DNA of 11,724 nucleotides from an uncultured Erysipelotrichaceae bacterium (GTDB lineage: Bacteria > Bacillota_I > Bacilli_A > RFN20 > CAG-826), in the NCBI GenBank assembly GCA_902793515.1, contig CADBDO010000019.1, positions 1 through 11,724 on the forward strand, written 5' to 3'. A program made the translations under genes and the position numbers. This document shows positions 6,359 to 11,724 of the stretch, in pieces. Each line of letters starts with the position of its first letter. Position 1 is the stretch's first letter. The notes under the pieces were generated by a model that saw nothing but the letters and a program-made list of their open reading frames with translations, made no database searches and had not been told where the DNA came from.

Positions 6359-7003
6359 TTAAGCTTTGTTAGCTTCGTTTTCTGCTGGGGCAGCTTCTTT
6401 GGCTTCTTCAGCTGGTTTGTCTTCTTTTTTCTTGCTCACCTTGACCATGACCGGTTTGATGAGTTTCTCATGGAGGCGATAGCCTTTTGAGTAGACCTGA
6501 AGGACTTTGTTTCCTTCGTCATCGCTCTCCTCTACTTCCATGGCGTGCATGAAGTTTGGATCGAATGCATCGCCGATTTTAGGAAGGATCTCGGTGACGC
6601 CTTCCATTGAGAGGGCGTTTTGGAGTTGGTTGTAGATGAATCCGAATCCCTGCTGGTAGTTCTTGGCTTCCTGGCTTGTTGGCTCTGCGCTTAAGGCCAT
6701 GTAGAAGCTGTCGAGCGCTGGGAGAAGATTCTCAACGAACCCTTCGGCTCTGTATCTGAGGGCCTCGCGGTGATCGGCTTCGAGGGATTTGCGGAGGTTA
6801 GCGGTATCGGCATAGGCCATATACGCTTTGTTCTTCCACTCTTCCTTCTCTTTCCTTTCGACCTCGGCGGCGTCCTTGAGCTTGAGGAAATCGCTATAGA
6901 GGATCTCAACCGTCTTAGGTTCTTTGTCCTCTTGCTTTATTTCTTCGCCTTTTTCTTCGGGCTGCTCGGACTTTTTCTCTTCGTCTTTTCTTTTGTTGAA
7001 CAT
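6359..7003 (-). CDS. grpE: Nucleotide exchange factor GrpE
   Basis: GrpE dimerises and releases ADP from DnaK, acting also as a thermosensor. The 214-residue protein has a highly charged, disordered N terminus (1-30), a long coiled-coil helix (about 32-90, with ADTANLRK at 65-72) and the beta-wing domain. The hallmark motifs are FDPNFMHAM (147-155) and KGYRLHEKLIKPVMVKVSK (173-191). After the beta domain there is an unusual Lys/Glu/Ala tail of about 24 residues (191-214), longer than the few residues common in the family. The start is well fixed: AAAGGAGG lies 6 nt before the ATG. That start is inside hrcA, overlapping its last 67 nt in another frame. dnaK follows after 14 nt. Confidence 0.95.
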   Translation of the reverse strand: MFNKRKDEEKKSEQPEEKGEEIKQEDKEPKTVEILYSDFLKLKDAAEVERKEKEEWKNKAYMAYADTANLRKSLEADHREALRYRAEGFVENLLPALDSFYMALSAEPTSQEAKNYQQGFGFIYNQLQNALSMEGVTEILPKIGDAFDPNFMHAMEVEESDDEGNKVLQVYSKGYRLHEKLIKPVMVKVSKKKEDKPAEEAKEAAPAENEANKA

Positions 7004-8025
7004 TCCTTCCCTCCTTTTGTGGTCGCGCTGAAGTAATTGTCTAAGGCTTCAGCGAAGTACTGTAAGGTGGCAACGACTTTGTCGTAGTCCATACGGGCTG
7101 GGCCAAGGACGGAGAGGGTTCCTTTCTCGCCAGGGACGTTGATGTTCGTGCTGACGAGGGCGAGGTTCTCATAACCGAATTCCTTGTTGCCGATGGAAAT
7201 CGTGATGTTGCCGCTTGTTTTACCTGAATTGAGAATTCGTTTGAATTCCTCTGGATCATCGATGAAGGATAAGAGCTCTCTTAATTTGCTGGCGTCGTTA
7301 GCGAACTCAGGCTGCTTGTATAGCTCTTCTTGGCCATAAAGTTCCATACGTTCGGTAGCGAGCTTGGCGAAGACTCCCATGATGGCTTCGTAGATGAGCT
7401 CCTGACCGACCATATAATCGGTGAGGGCTGGACGAAGCGCCTCCATCTTCGAGACGACTTGGCTGAGCGGGGTTCCCGTAAGGCGGTCGTTGAGGAGTTT
7501 GACGGTCTTGACGACTTGGTCCACTCTCGTGCCTTCTTCCATTAAGAAGGTCTTATTCTCGACGTAGCCTTTATCGGTAACGAACACAGCGGTTGCCGTA
7601 TTGTTGCTAAGAGGAATGACCTGAACGCTCACAAGTCGCTCATCATCGACGCTTTGACCGATGACGACCGAAGCTAAGTTAGTCATTTGTGAGAGAATCT
7701 CGCAGGATTCTTTCATGACTTCCTCGACGCTCTTGGTCTTTTCGCTAAGGATGCTTTGGAGGGCGTGCTTGGCTTTGTCTTCAACGCCTCCGGTGCGAAG
7801 GTTATCGACATAGTATTGATAGCCTTTCTCGGTTGGCACGCGTCCACCTGAAGTATGAGGCTTCTCGATGAAACCCATTTTCTCAAGGGCGTTCATCTCG
7901 TTGCGGATGGTCGCGCTGCTGATGTCGAGTTTGTATTTCGTCATCAGGGTCTTGCTGCCAATCGGCTCGGCATATCGGATGAAATACTCGACAATTAGCT
8001 TGAGGATCTCGTCACGCCTAGTCAT
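6937..8025 (-). CDS. hrcA: Heat-inducible transcription repressor HrcA
   Basis: HrcA binds CIRCE inverted repeats and represses chaperone operons; in Bacillus its activity depends on GroEL. The N-terminal winged helix (1-72) includes SSATIRNEM (36-44), the DNA-reading helix, and HTSGGRVPT (57-65), the wing. The GAF-like and dimerisation parts follow, and the conserved core ends around EALDNYF (326-332). The frame then continues for 30 Lys/Ser-rich residues, 22 codons of which overlap grpE, making the protein 362 residues against about 340 in relatives. The ATG has an AAAGGAG site at 8034-8040. Two CIRCE elements flank the promoter directly upstream, so the gene is almost certainly autoregulated. 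Confidence 0.96.
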   Translation of the reverse strand: MTRRDEILKLIVEYFIRYAEPIGSKTLMTKYKLDISSATIRNEMNALEKMGFIEKPHTSGGRVPTEKGYQYYVDNLRTGGVEDKAKHALQSILSEKTKSVEEVMKESCEILSQMTNLASVVIGQSVDDERLVSVQVIPLSNNTATAVFVTDKGYVENKTFLMEEGTRVDQVVKTVKLLNDRLTGTPLSQVVSKMEALRPALTDYMVGQELIYEAIMGVFAKLATERMELYGQEELYKQPEFANDASKLRELLSFIDDPEEFKRILNSGKTSGNITISIGNKEFGYENLALVSTNINVPGEKGTLSVLGPARMDYDKVVATLQYFAEALDNYFSATTKGGKECSTKEKTKRKSPSSPKKKAKK

Positions 8026-8040
8026 CTTTTGCTCTCCTTT

Positions 8041-8067
8041 TTAGCAGTCACACCTTTTCGGTGCTAA
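8041..8067 (-). promoter_or_regulatory. CIRCE operator, promoter-proximal copy
   Basis: The minus strand reads TTAGCACCG, 9 nt, GACTGCTAA, against the consensus TTAGCACTC-N9-GAGTGCTAA: 15 of 18 arm bases match. It covers the expected transcription start (about 8065) and abuts the hrcA Shine-Dalgarno site, so bound HrcA would block initiation. Within it CACC-GAAAA-GGTG could fold near the 5' end of the mRNA. Confidence 0.88.
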
Positions 8068-8071
8068 CGAT

Positions 8072-8099
8072 ATTATATGGCGCTACTTAGCACTGTCAA
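8072..8099 (-). promoter_or_regulatory. Sigma-A-type promoter of the hrcA-grpE-dnaK-dnaJ operon
   Basis: The minus strand carries TTGACA (8094-8099) and TATAAT (8072-8077), both perfect consensus, separated by 16 bp. The start site should be near 8065, giving a leader of about 40 nt. The -35 box lies within the distal CIRCE and the start site within the proximal one, so this is a strong promoter held off by HrcA. Confidence 0.9.
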
Positions 8100-8113
8100 T
8101 ATGCAAGTGCTAG
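8087..8113 (-). promoter_or_regulatory. CIRCE operator, distal copy over the -35 box
   Basis: The plus strand reads TTAGCACTG, 9 nt, AAGTGCTAG, matching 15 of 18 consensus arm bases with the exact 9-nt spacer. The -35 hexamer TTGACA falls in its spacer and one arm. It starts immediately beside the T-tract of the hemW terminator. Confidence 0.88.
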
Positions 8114-8138
8114 AAAAATGAAAATCCCCTTTAGGGGA
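8114..8138 (-). terminator. Terminator after hemW
   Basis: On the minus strand TCCCC-TAAA-GGGGA forms a 5-bp, GC-rich stem with a 4-nt loop, followed by TTTTCATTTTT. It lies about 20 nt after the hemW stop and separates the fic-like/hemW unit from the heat-shock promoter. The stem is short, so some read-through into hrcA is possible. Confidence 0.65.
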
Positions 8139-8159
8139 CTCTCTTTATGTGCGCGTTTC

Positions 8160-9254
8160 CTATTTAAATAAGGATATTAATACGCGATCGAGAAGGAGGA
8201 TTCCTTTGTCTGTGCAACGGACCAGATTATCCTCAAAAACCAAGAGGCCATCGGACTTTAGTGTCTCAAGTTGCTCTTTGTAATCTTCTAAGAAGGAAGA
8301 ACCGAAACGTTTCTCATAGTTCTCTAAAGAGAAACCTTCTTCTAAGCGGAGATTCGTTAGGAAAAATTCCTCTTTTAGATCCTTTGCTGTGAGGACTTCT
8401 CTCTCCCCTTCGAAATCGCCTTTGAGATAGCTAAGAAGGTTCTTGGTGAAGGTGAATCGCTCACCGTTAAGGTAACCGCTAGCACCTAAACCGGCAGCAT
8501 AGTACTCTTCGTCGTGCCAATAGGTAAGGTTATGGCGTGATTCATAACCAGGCTTTGCGAAGTTTGATACTTCGTATCTCTGGTAACCCGCTTTTCTGAA
8601 TTCGTTGAGGATGAGATCGTATTGGTTTGCGGCGTCCTCGTCATCCATTTCTTTGTAGCCTTTGTTATGCCAAGAAGTGCCAGGATTGACGCTTAGGCAA
8701 TAGGTCGAAAGATGAGGGACATCTAAGGATAAAAGCGCCACCACATCTTGCTTTACGTCTTCTAGCGTCTCCGTCGGAAGACCGTAGATAAGATCGACTG
8801 TTATGTTCGTGAAACCACACTTTTTGGCCAGTTCCACTTTTTCCTTCGCTTCCTCGAAAGTGTGCGCCCTCCCCATCAATTTAAGGAACTTAAGATGAGA
8901 ACTTTCGACACCAATCGAGAGGCGGTTAACGCCGCATTCACGCATAATTAAAAGTTTTTCCTCATTGAGGTTCTCTGGGTTGGCTTCGATCGTAAATTCG
9001 TAGTCGGATTTGTTGAGATATGTAGATAGTTTGCTAAGCACCTTCTTAAGAAGATCGGACGGCAAAGATGAAGGCGTTCCACCGCCTACATAAACGGTCT
9101 TTAGAGGCTTATCGATGTCAAGACCGTCTAATTGCTCAATGAGCTTATCCACATAAGAAAAGGCCCACTCTTCTTGGTAAAGGACTTTCGTGAAGTCGCA
9201 ATACCCGCAGATATGGGCACAAAATGGAATGTGAACGTATAAAGAATCGGCCAC
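8160..9254 (-). CDS. hemW: HemW, radical-SAM heme-binding protein (HemN-like)
   Basis: HemW is a heme chaperone related to the coproporphyrinogen dehydrogenase HemN, and is often misannotated as that enzyme. The radical-SAM cluster cysteines are C12, C16 and C19 in CAHICGYCDF; the fourth Cys of true HemN (CxxxCxxCxC) is Phe here. HNLTYW at 241-246 is the HemW heme-binding motif HNxxYW. YVGGGTPS (55-62) and RLSIGVES (111-118) are SAM-site motifs, the latter usually having Gln for Glu. The length of 364 residues is normal. The start is GTG with only a weak AAGAAG upstream, 5 nt after the previous stop, so coupling is likely. In Bacillus hemW lies directly between lepA and hrcA; here two extra genes separate it from lepA. 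Confidence 0.93.
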   Translation of the reverse strand: MADSLYVHIPFCAHICGYCDFTKVLYQEEWAFSYVDKLIEQLDGLDIDKPLKTVYVGGGTPSSLPSDLLKKVLSKLSTYLNKSDYEFTIEANPENLNEEKLLIMRECGVNRLSIGVESSHLKFLKLMGRAHTFEEAKEKVELAKKCGFTNITVDLIYGLPTETLEDVKQDVVALLSLDVPHLSTYCLSVNPGTSWHNKGYKEMDDEDAANQYDLILNEFRKAGYQRYEVSNFAKPGYESRHNLTYWHDEEYYAAGLGASGYLNGERFTFTKNLLSYLKGDFEGEREVLTAKDLKEEFFLTNLRLEEGFSLENYEKRFGSSFLEDYKEQLETLKSDGLLVFEDNLVRCTDKGILLLDRVLISLFK

Positions 9255-9259
9255 AGCTA

Positions 9260-9667
9260 TTATTTGTCTTCTTTGTCTTGGAAGGCGGCAGCTTCTTCTG
9301 GATGCTCTTCGGCGTAGCGACGCATCGCTTCGGCGGCAGCTTCGTCCTCAACGGTTTCGGTAGCGCGCTCAACTTCTTCTTCAGCAACTTCTTGCTCGGT
9401 TGGGCGGCCGCTTTCTTTCTCAAGTTCGCGAGCGGCTTCATTCATCTGCTGAAGGGTTTCTTCATCGGTGATGTCAGTGACAAGACGGTTAACTTCTTCT
9501 TCAGCGATTTCTTTGTCGCTCTTTGGTTTCTCGGTGTTCTGGAAAGGCTTGACGTATTTCTTTACAAGAATGACGGCTAAGACGATGATACCGAAGAAAA
9601 TGACAAGAGCAAGGGTTATGAATAATGGGCTCTGGAAGAATTCCTCAATGCTGGCGTAGGTTCTCAT
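9260..9667 (-). CDS. Small acidic membrane-anchored protein with a duplicated segment
   Basis: I do not recognise this 135-residue protein. One hydrophobic helix near residues 14-35 is followed by KKYVK, which predicts a single span with the remainder in the cytoplasm. The rest is very acidic and helical. It contains two copies of one segment 40 residues apart: IAEEEVNR...DEE...M (from 54) and VAEEEVER...DEA...M (from 94), with 11 of 28 positions identical. The ATG overlaps the stop of the Fic-like gene (ATGA) and has a good AAAGGAG Shine-Dalgarno site, so it is co-transcribed with it. A role as partner or membrane anchor of the Fic-like protein is possible from context only. Confidence 0.75.
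   Translation of the reverse strand: MRTYASIEEFFQSPLFITLALVIFFGIIVLAVILVKKYVKPFQNTEKPKSDKEIAEEEVNRLVTDITDEETLQQMNEAARELEKESGRPTEQEVAEEEVERATETVEDEAAAEAMRRYAEEHPEEAAAFQDKEDK
9371..9505 (-). repeat. Internal 120-bp duplication in the acidic membrane protein gene
   Basis: The same 15 bases occur at 9371-9385 and 9491-9505, exactly 120 bases (40 codons) apart and in the same frame. The surrounding protein is similar over about 28 residues. This fits an old in-frame tandem duplication that has since diverged. Confidence 0.7.
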
Positions 9668-11178
9668 TTCTTTTCTCCTTTAGTGGCTGGACGGTAAACG
9701 AATTTGTTCTTCACTTGGAGCTTTTCGTAATATCCTTCGCTGGCCAAGTGGTCCATCGAAGTACGGGCTGTCTCATAAGCGCAACGGCAGAACGATTTGT
9801 ACTGCTGAATCGTGTAATAGCGGCCTGGGGTGCAGTGATTGGCTAAGAAAGTCGACTGCTTTCTGTTGAGGCTTGGGTTGGTCTCAAGGAGATAGCGGAC
9901 GTATTCTTTGACTTCTTTGTCACTCAAAGTGTTGGCAGGCACGCCGAAACGATAGCCAGGAACGGAAGAGGTTTCCATCATCTCTTCTGGAGTGATGTAT
10001 CCGCTTGGCTTTAACGCGTTCTTTGGTTCTTTTTTCTCGATGACTTGCTCTTCTTCAACCACTGGAGCTTCTTCAACTGCTGGAGTTGGTTCTTCAACCT
10101 TAACTTCCTCGACAGGTTCCTCAATTTGAGGTTCCTCGACTGGAGCGCTAGGTTTGACGATTTCCTCAGCCCTCTTCTCCTCTTCCGGGGAAAGGGTGTC
10201 GTATTCTTCCCTAAAGTGAGAGACACGAGCTTGCTGGATCTGATCTTTAAGAACGTCGAGCAAACGGTTGAGGGAATTCATGCATCCAAGGATGAAGTAA
10301 GTCAAATCGCCATCTTTCTTGCATTCTTTGATCGATTCCATGATGGCGTGATCGCTAAGAAGACCTTCAAGAGGAAGCATGAAAGCGCTGATGCCAGAGC
10401 TTCCGCCCGCATAGACATCCTTCGCTAAAAGGATGGATAACGGGTAATTGAGATCATCGAATGGCTGAATGTAGGCGACATAGAATAAAGCAGTCAGAGT
10501 ATTGATGAGAAGCTTATCGGTTCCTTTGAGCATCTCAAAGAGACGTTCCATCATCGCTTCGATGTCTCTGGCTGGGGCTTTGTCGTAGTCATAGCCATTG
10601 ATGATCGAGGTCGGACGGTAGGAACTTGGGCCTTCTTCGCGGTAGAACTTCGTGAGTTCAGGGACGCCAAGAAGATAGGTGAAAGCGTCGGCTAAGAAAT
10701 TGTCGTCTGGTGGGAGGAGCCTTTGATCCTCGGCGAGATAATGGTCGAGGGTGTGGAGGTAATGGATGACAGGCGTATGCGTTGGAGCGTCTTCACGGTA
10801 GGTTCCGTTAAGCAAGGCTCTTGTCGAAATATCGCTGATCTCCACTCCTTCATAGACGGAAATAGCGCGGAGCCACGGGAAAAAAGCGTTCTTCCTGACT
10901 TCGTACTTCGCATTCTCATCGAGTCCACGGTAAAGCCTGAGAGTGTTGTCGATTTTGTTCTCAAACATCGCGATTTTGTCATTGATCACAGGAGTGAGCG
11001 TGACATAAAGCGGAGTTCTGTTGATCAAATAGATAGGAAGCTGGTAACGATACTGCTTTCTGTACTCTTCTTGCTCTTTCCAAAAGGAATCGACGAAAGT
11101 CGTGTTCAAAGCGCGAGACAATTCACGGCGATTAAGATACTTCTCGTCGGTATAAAGAGACGTGTATTTAGATGACAT
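9664..11178 (-). CDS. Fic-like protein with a degenerate active site and C-terminal winged helix
   Basis: Active Fic proteins transfer AMP or other phosphate-linked groups using HPFxxGNGRxxR. In this 504-residue protein the fold pattern is visible from about residue 100 to 310. AISVYEGVEI (105-114) resembles the inhibitory helix SSxIEG. FYREEGPSSYRP (178-189) resembles the segment before the Fic core. AYIQPFDDLNYPLSILLAK (235-253) sits where the catalytic motif should be. There the catalytic His is Gln238, the Gly residues are Leu243 and Tyr245, and both Arg are lost (Pro246, Ile249); only Pro, Phe and Asn244 remain. AMPylation is therefore unlikely. An acidic Pro/Glu linker (about 330-390) leads to a probable winged helix (about 418-497, with ETARTSMDHLASEGYY), as in many Fic proteins. 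It has its own promoter and heads a unit with the membrane protein and hemW. The family call rests on motif spacing, without a profile search. Confidence 0.75.
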   Translation of the reverse strand: MSSKYTSLYTDEKYLNRRELSRALNTTFVDSFWKEQEEYRKQYRYQLPIYLINRTPLYVTLTPVINDKIAMFENKIDNTLRLYRGLDENAKYEVRKNAFFPWLRAISVYEGVEISDISTRALLNGTYREDAPTHTPVIHYLHTLDHYLAEDQRLLPPDDNFLADAFTYLLGVPELTKFYREEGPSSYRPTSIINGYDYDKAPARDIEAMMERLFEMLKGTDKLLINTLTALFYVAYIQPFDDLNYPLSILLAKDVYAGGSSGISAFMLPLEGLLSDHAIMESIKECKKDGDLTYFILGCMNSLNRLLDVLKDQIQQARVSHFREEYDTLSPEEEKRAEEIVKPSAPVEEPQIEEPVEEVKVEEPTPAVEEAPVVEEEQVIEKKEPKNALKPSGYITPEEMMETSSVPGYRFGVPANTLSDKEVKEYVRYLLETNPSLNRKQSTFLANHCTPGRYYTIQQYKSFCRCAYETARTSMDHLASEGYYEKLQVKNKFVYRPATKGEKK

Positions 11179-11208
11179 ACCCCCATATTATAGGCAAAAC
11201 GGGTATGT
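11175..11208. promoter_or_regulatory. Inverted repeat around the fic-like promoter (candidate operator)
   Basis: ACATACCC (11175-11182) and GGGTATGT (11201-11208) are perfect 8-bp inverted arms separated by 18 bp. One arm covers the ATG of the fic-like gene and the other lies in the -35/-10 spacer, so the -10 box is enclosed. This geometry suits a dimeric repressor, possibly the winged helix of the gene's own product. It is not a hairpin in the mRNA, because one arm lies upstream of the expected start site. Confidence 0.5.
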
Positions 11209-11215
11209 GAAACAA
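11187..11215 (-). promoter_or_regulatory. Promoter of the fic-like / membrane protein / hemW unit
   Basis: The minus strand has TTGTTT (11210-11215), 17 bp, then a perfect TATAAT (11187-11192). The start site would fall near 11180, 0-3 nt before the ATG at 11178, so the transcript would be leaderless or nearly so. No later in-frame ATG occurs before codon 71. Confidence 0.72.
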
Positions 11216-11225
11216 TACGATAACT

Positions 11226-11244
11226 AAAAAACTACTAAAAGTAG
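11226..11244 (-). terminator. Weak terminator after lepA
   Basis: On the minus strand CTACT-TTT-AGTAG forms a 5-bp stem followed by six T residues, about 34 nt after the lepA stop. The stem is short and AT-rich, so termination may be partial. Confidence 0.5.
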
Positions 11245-11277
11245 GTGGCAATTATATTGAATTAGAAAGGTAGGACG

Positions 11278-11724
11278 CTACTTTTCGTTGCTTTCGTCAA
11301 TTGAGAGGAGAGCCATGAACGCCTCTTGTGGAACCTCGACGGAACCGATGGCTTTCATTCTCTTTTTGCCTTCTTTTTGCTTCTCTAAAAGCTTCTTCTT
11401 ACGGGAGATATCTCCGCCATAGCATTTGGCGAGAACGTCCTTGCGGACGGACTTGATGTCGCTTCTGGCGATGACTTTGCCGTTTATGGCAGCCTGAAGA
11501 GGAACTTCGAATTGCTGCTTAGGGATGATTTCTTTGAGTTTTGAGACGATGGCAAGGCCCCTGCTGTAGGCGCTCTTGCGATAAACGACCGTGCTTAAAG
11601 CATCGATTGGGTCGCCGTTTAAGTAGATATCCATCTTGGCAAGGTCGCTTGGTCTGAATCCGTCGAGCGTGTAGTCGAGCGATGCATATCCGCGGGAGAC
11701 GCTCTTAAGACGATCGAAGAAATT
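11278..11724 (-). CDS. lepA: Elongation factor 4 (LepA), C-terminal part
   Basis: LepA is a ribosome-associated GTPase paralogous to EF-G, linked to 30S maturation and translation under stress. Only the last 148 residues are in the window; the GTPase domain lies beyond the right edge. The visible part covers the end of the EF-G-like domain V (DRLKSVSRGYASLDY, then LNGDPIDALSTVV) and the LepA-specific C-terminal domain. The latter shows QAAINGKVIAR, KDVLAKCYGGDISRKKKLL and GSVEVPQEAFMALL, which are highly conserved in this family. The stop is TAG at 11278-11280, followed by a weak terminator. lepA upstream of hemW and hrcA is the Bacillus order. Confidence 0.97.
   Translation of the reverse strand, partial: NFFDRLKSVSRGYASLDYTLDGFRPSDLAKMDIYLNGDPIDALSTVVYRKSAYSRGLAIVSKLKEIIPKQQFEVPLQAAINGKVIARSDIKSVRKDVLAKCYGGDISRKKKLLEKQKEGKKRMKAIGSVEVPQEAFMALLSIDESNEK

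Noticed and set aside
8160..9254. Annotation as coproporphyrinogen III dehydrogenase HemN
   Set aside because: The fourth Cys of CxxxCxxCxC is Phe and HNLTYW is present, which points to HemW.
1343..9666. Possible UGA-as-Trp genetic code
   Set aside because: TGA ends the 124-residue gene and the Fic-like gene in neat ATGA overlaps, and Trp is encoded by TGG, so the standard bacterial code fits.
10020..10160. Tandem DNA repeat in the linker of the fic-like gene
   Set aside because: The Glu/Pro/Val pattern is compositional at protein level; no regular repeat unit is kept in the DNA.
10045..10428. 127-residue plus-strand open frame opposite the fic-like gene
   Set aside because: It mirrors the Glu/Pro-rich linker as Phe/Leu-rich sequence, a typical shadow; no start signals.
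1..11724. CRISPR arrays, tRNA or rRNA genes, insertion sequences, phage genes
   Set aside because: No direct repeats with spacers, cloverleaf sequences, terminal inverted repeats or transposase motifs were seen; coding is nearly continuous.

Overview
The window is the heat-shock and translation neighbourhood of a Firmicutes-type bacterium, read almost entirely on the minus strand. In the order of transcription (right to left) it holds the 3' end of lepA, a Fic-like protein gene, a small acidic membrane protein gene, hemW, hrcA, grpE, dnaK, dnaJ, a zinc-ribbon/TM2 membrane protein gene, rsmE, two unrecognised small genes and mtaB. The last 23 codons of a probable convergent plus-strand gene sit at the left edge. 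The backbone order lepA-hemW-hrcA-grpE-dnaK-dnaJ-(prmA)-rsmE-mtaB is the one known from Bacillus. DnaK lacks the N-terminal insert of Gram-negative DnaKs, CIRCE operators are present, and Shine-Dalgarno sites are mostly AAGGAG-like. UGA is used as a stop and UGG for Trp, so the code is the standard bacterial one. My best guess is a member of the Bacilli/Erysipelotrichia/non-Mycoplasma Mollicutes area. I cannot name a genus.

Region 1 (about 11724-8114): lepA ends at a weak terminator. A sigma-A-like promoter then drives fic-like -> membrane protein -> hemW, with a 4-nt overlap and a 5-nt gap between genes, ending in a short GC stem and T-tract. The first two genes are not part of the Bacillus arrangement. 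The Fic-like protein has lost the catalytic His and most of the HPFxxGNGRxxR motif. Its promoter lies so close to the ATG that the mRNA would be nearly leaderless, and an inverted repeat flanks the -10 box.

Region 2 (8113-3276): the HrcA-controlled operon hrcA-grpE-dnaK-dnaJ. A near-consensus promoter (TTGACA, 16 bp, TATAAT) is bracketed by two CIRCE elements, one over the -35 box and one over the expected start site. hrcA runs 67 nt into grpE, a hairpin separates dnaK from dnaJ, and a strong terminator closes the operon.

Region 3 (3249-66): TM2 protein -> rsmE -> two small unknown genes -> mtaB, spaced by +2, -1, -14 and -4 nt, so probably one transcript. It combines rRNA modification (m3U1498) and tRNA modification (ms2t6A37). 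prmA, which normally lies between dnaJ and rsmE, is missing here and the TM2 gene occupies its place. mtaB contains a run of 16 A residues near its 3' end.

No RNA genes, CRISPR arrays, insertion sequences or attachment sites were seen. No gene-free stretch exceeds 300 bases; the longest is the 134-base hemW-hrcA control region.
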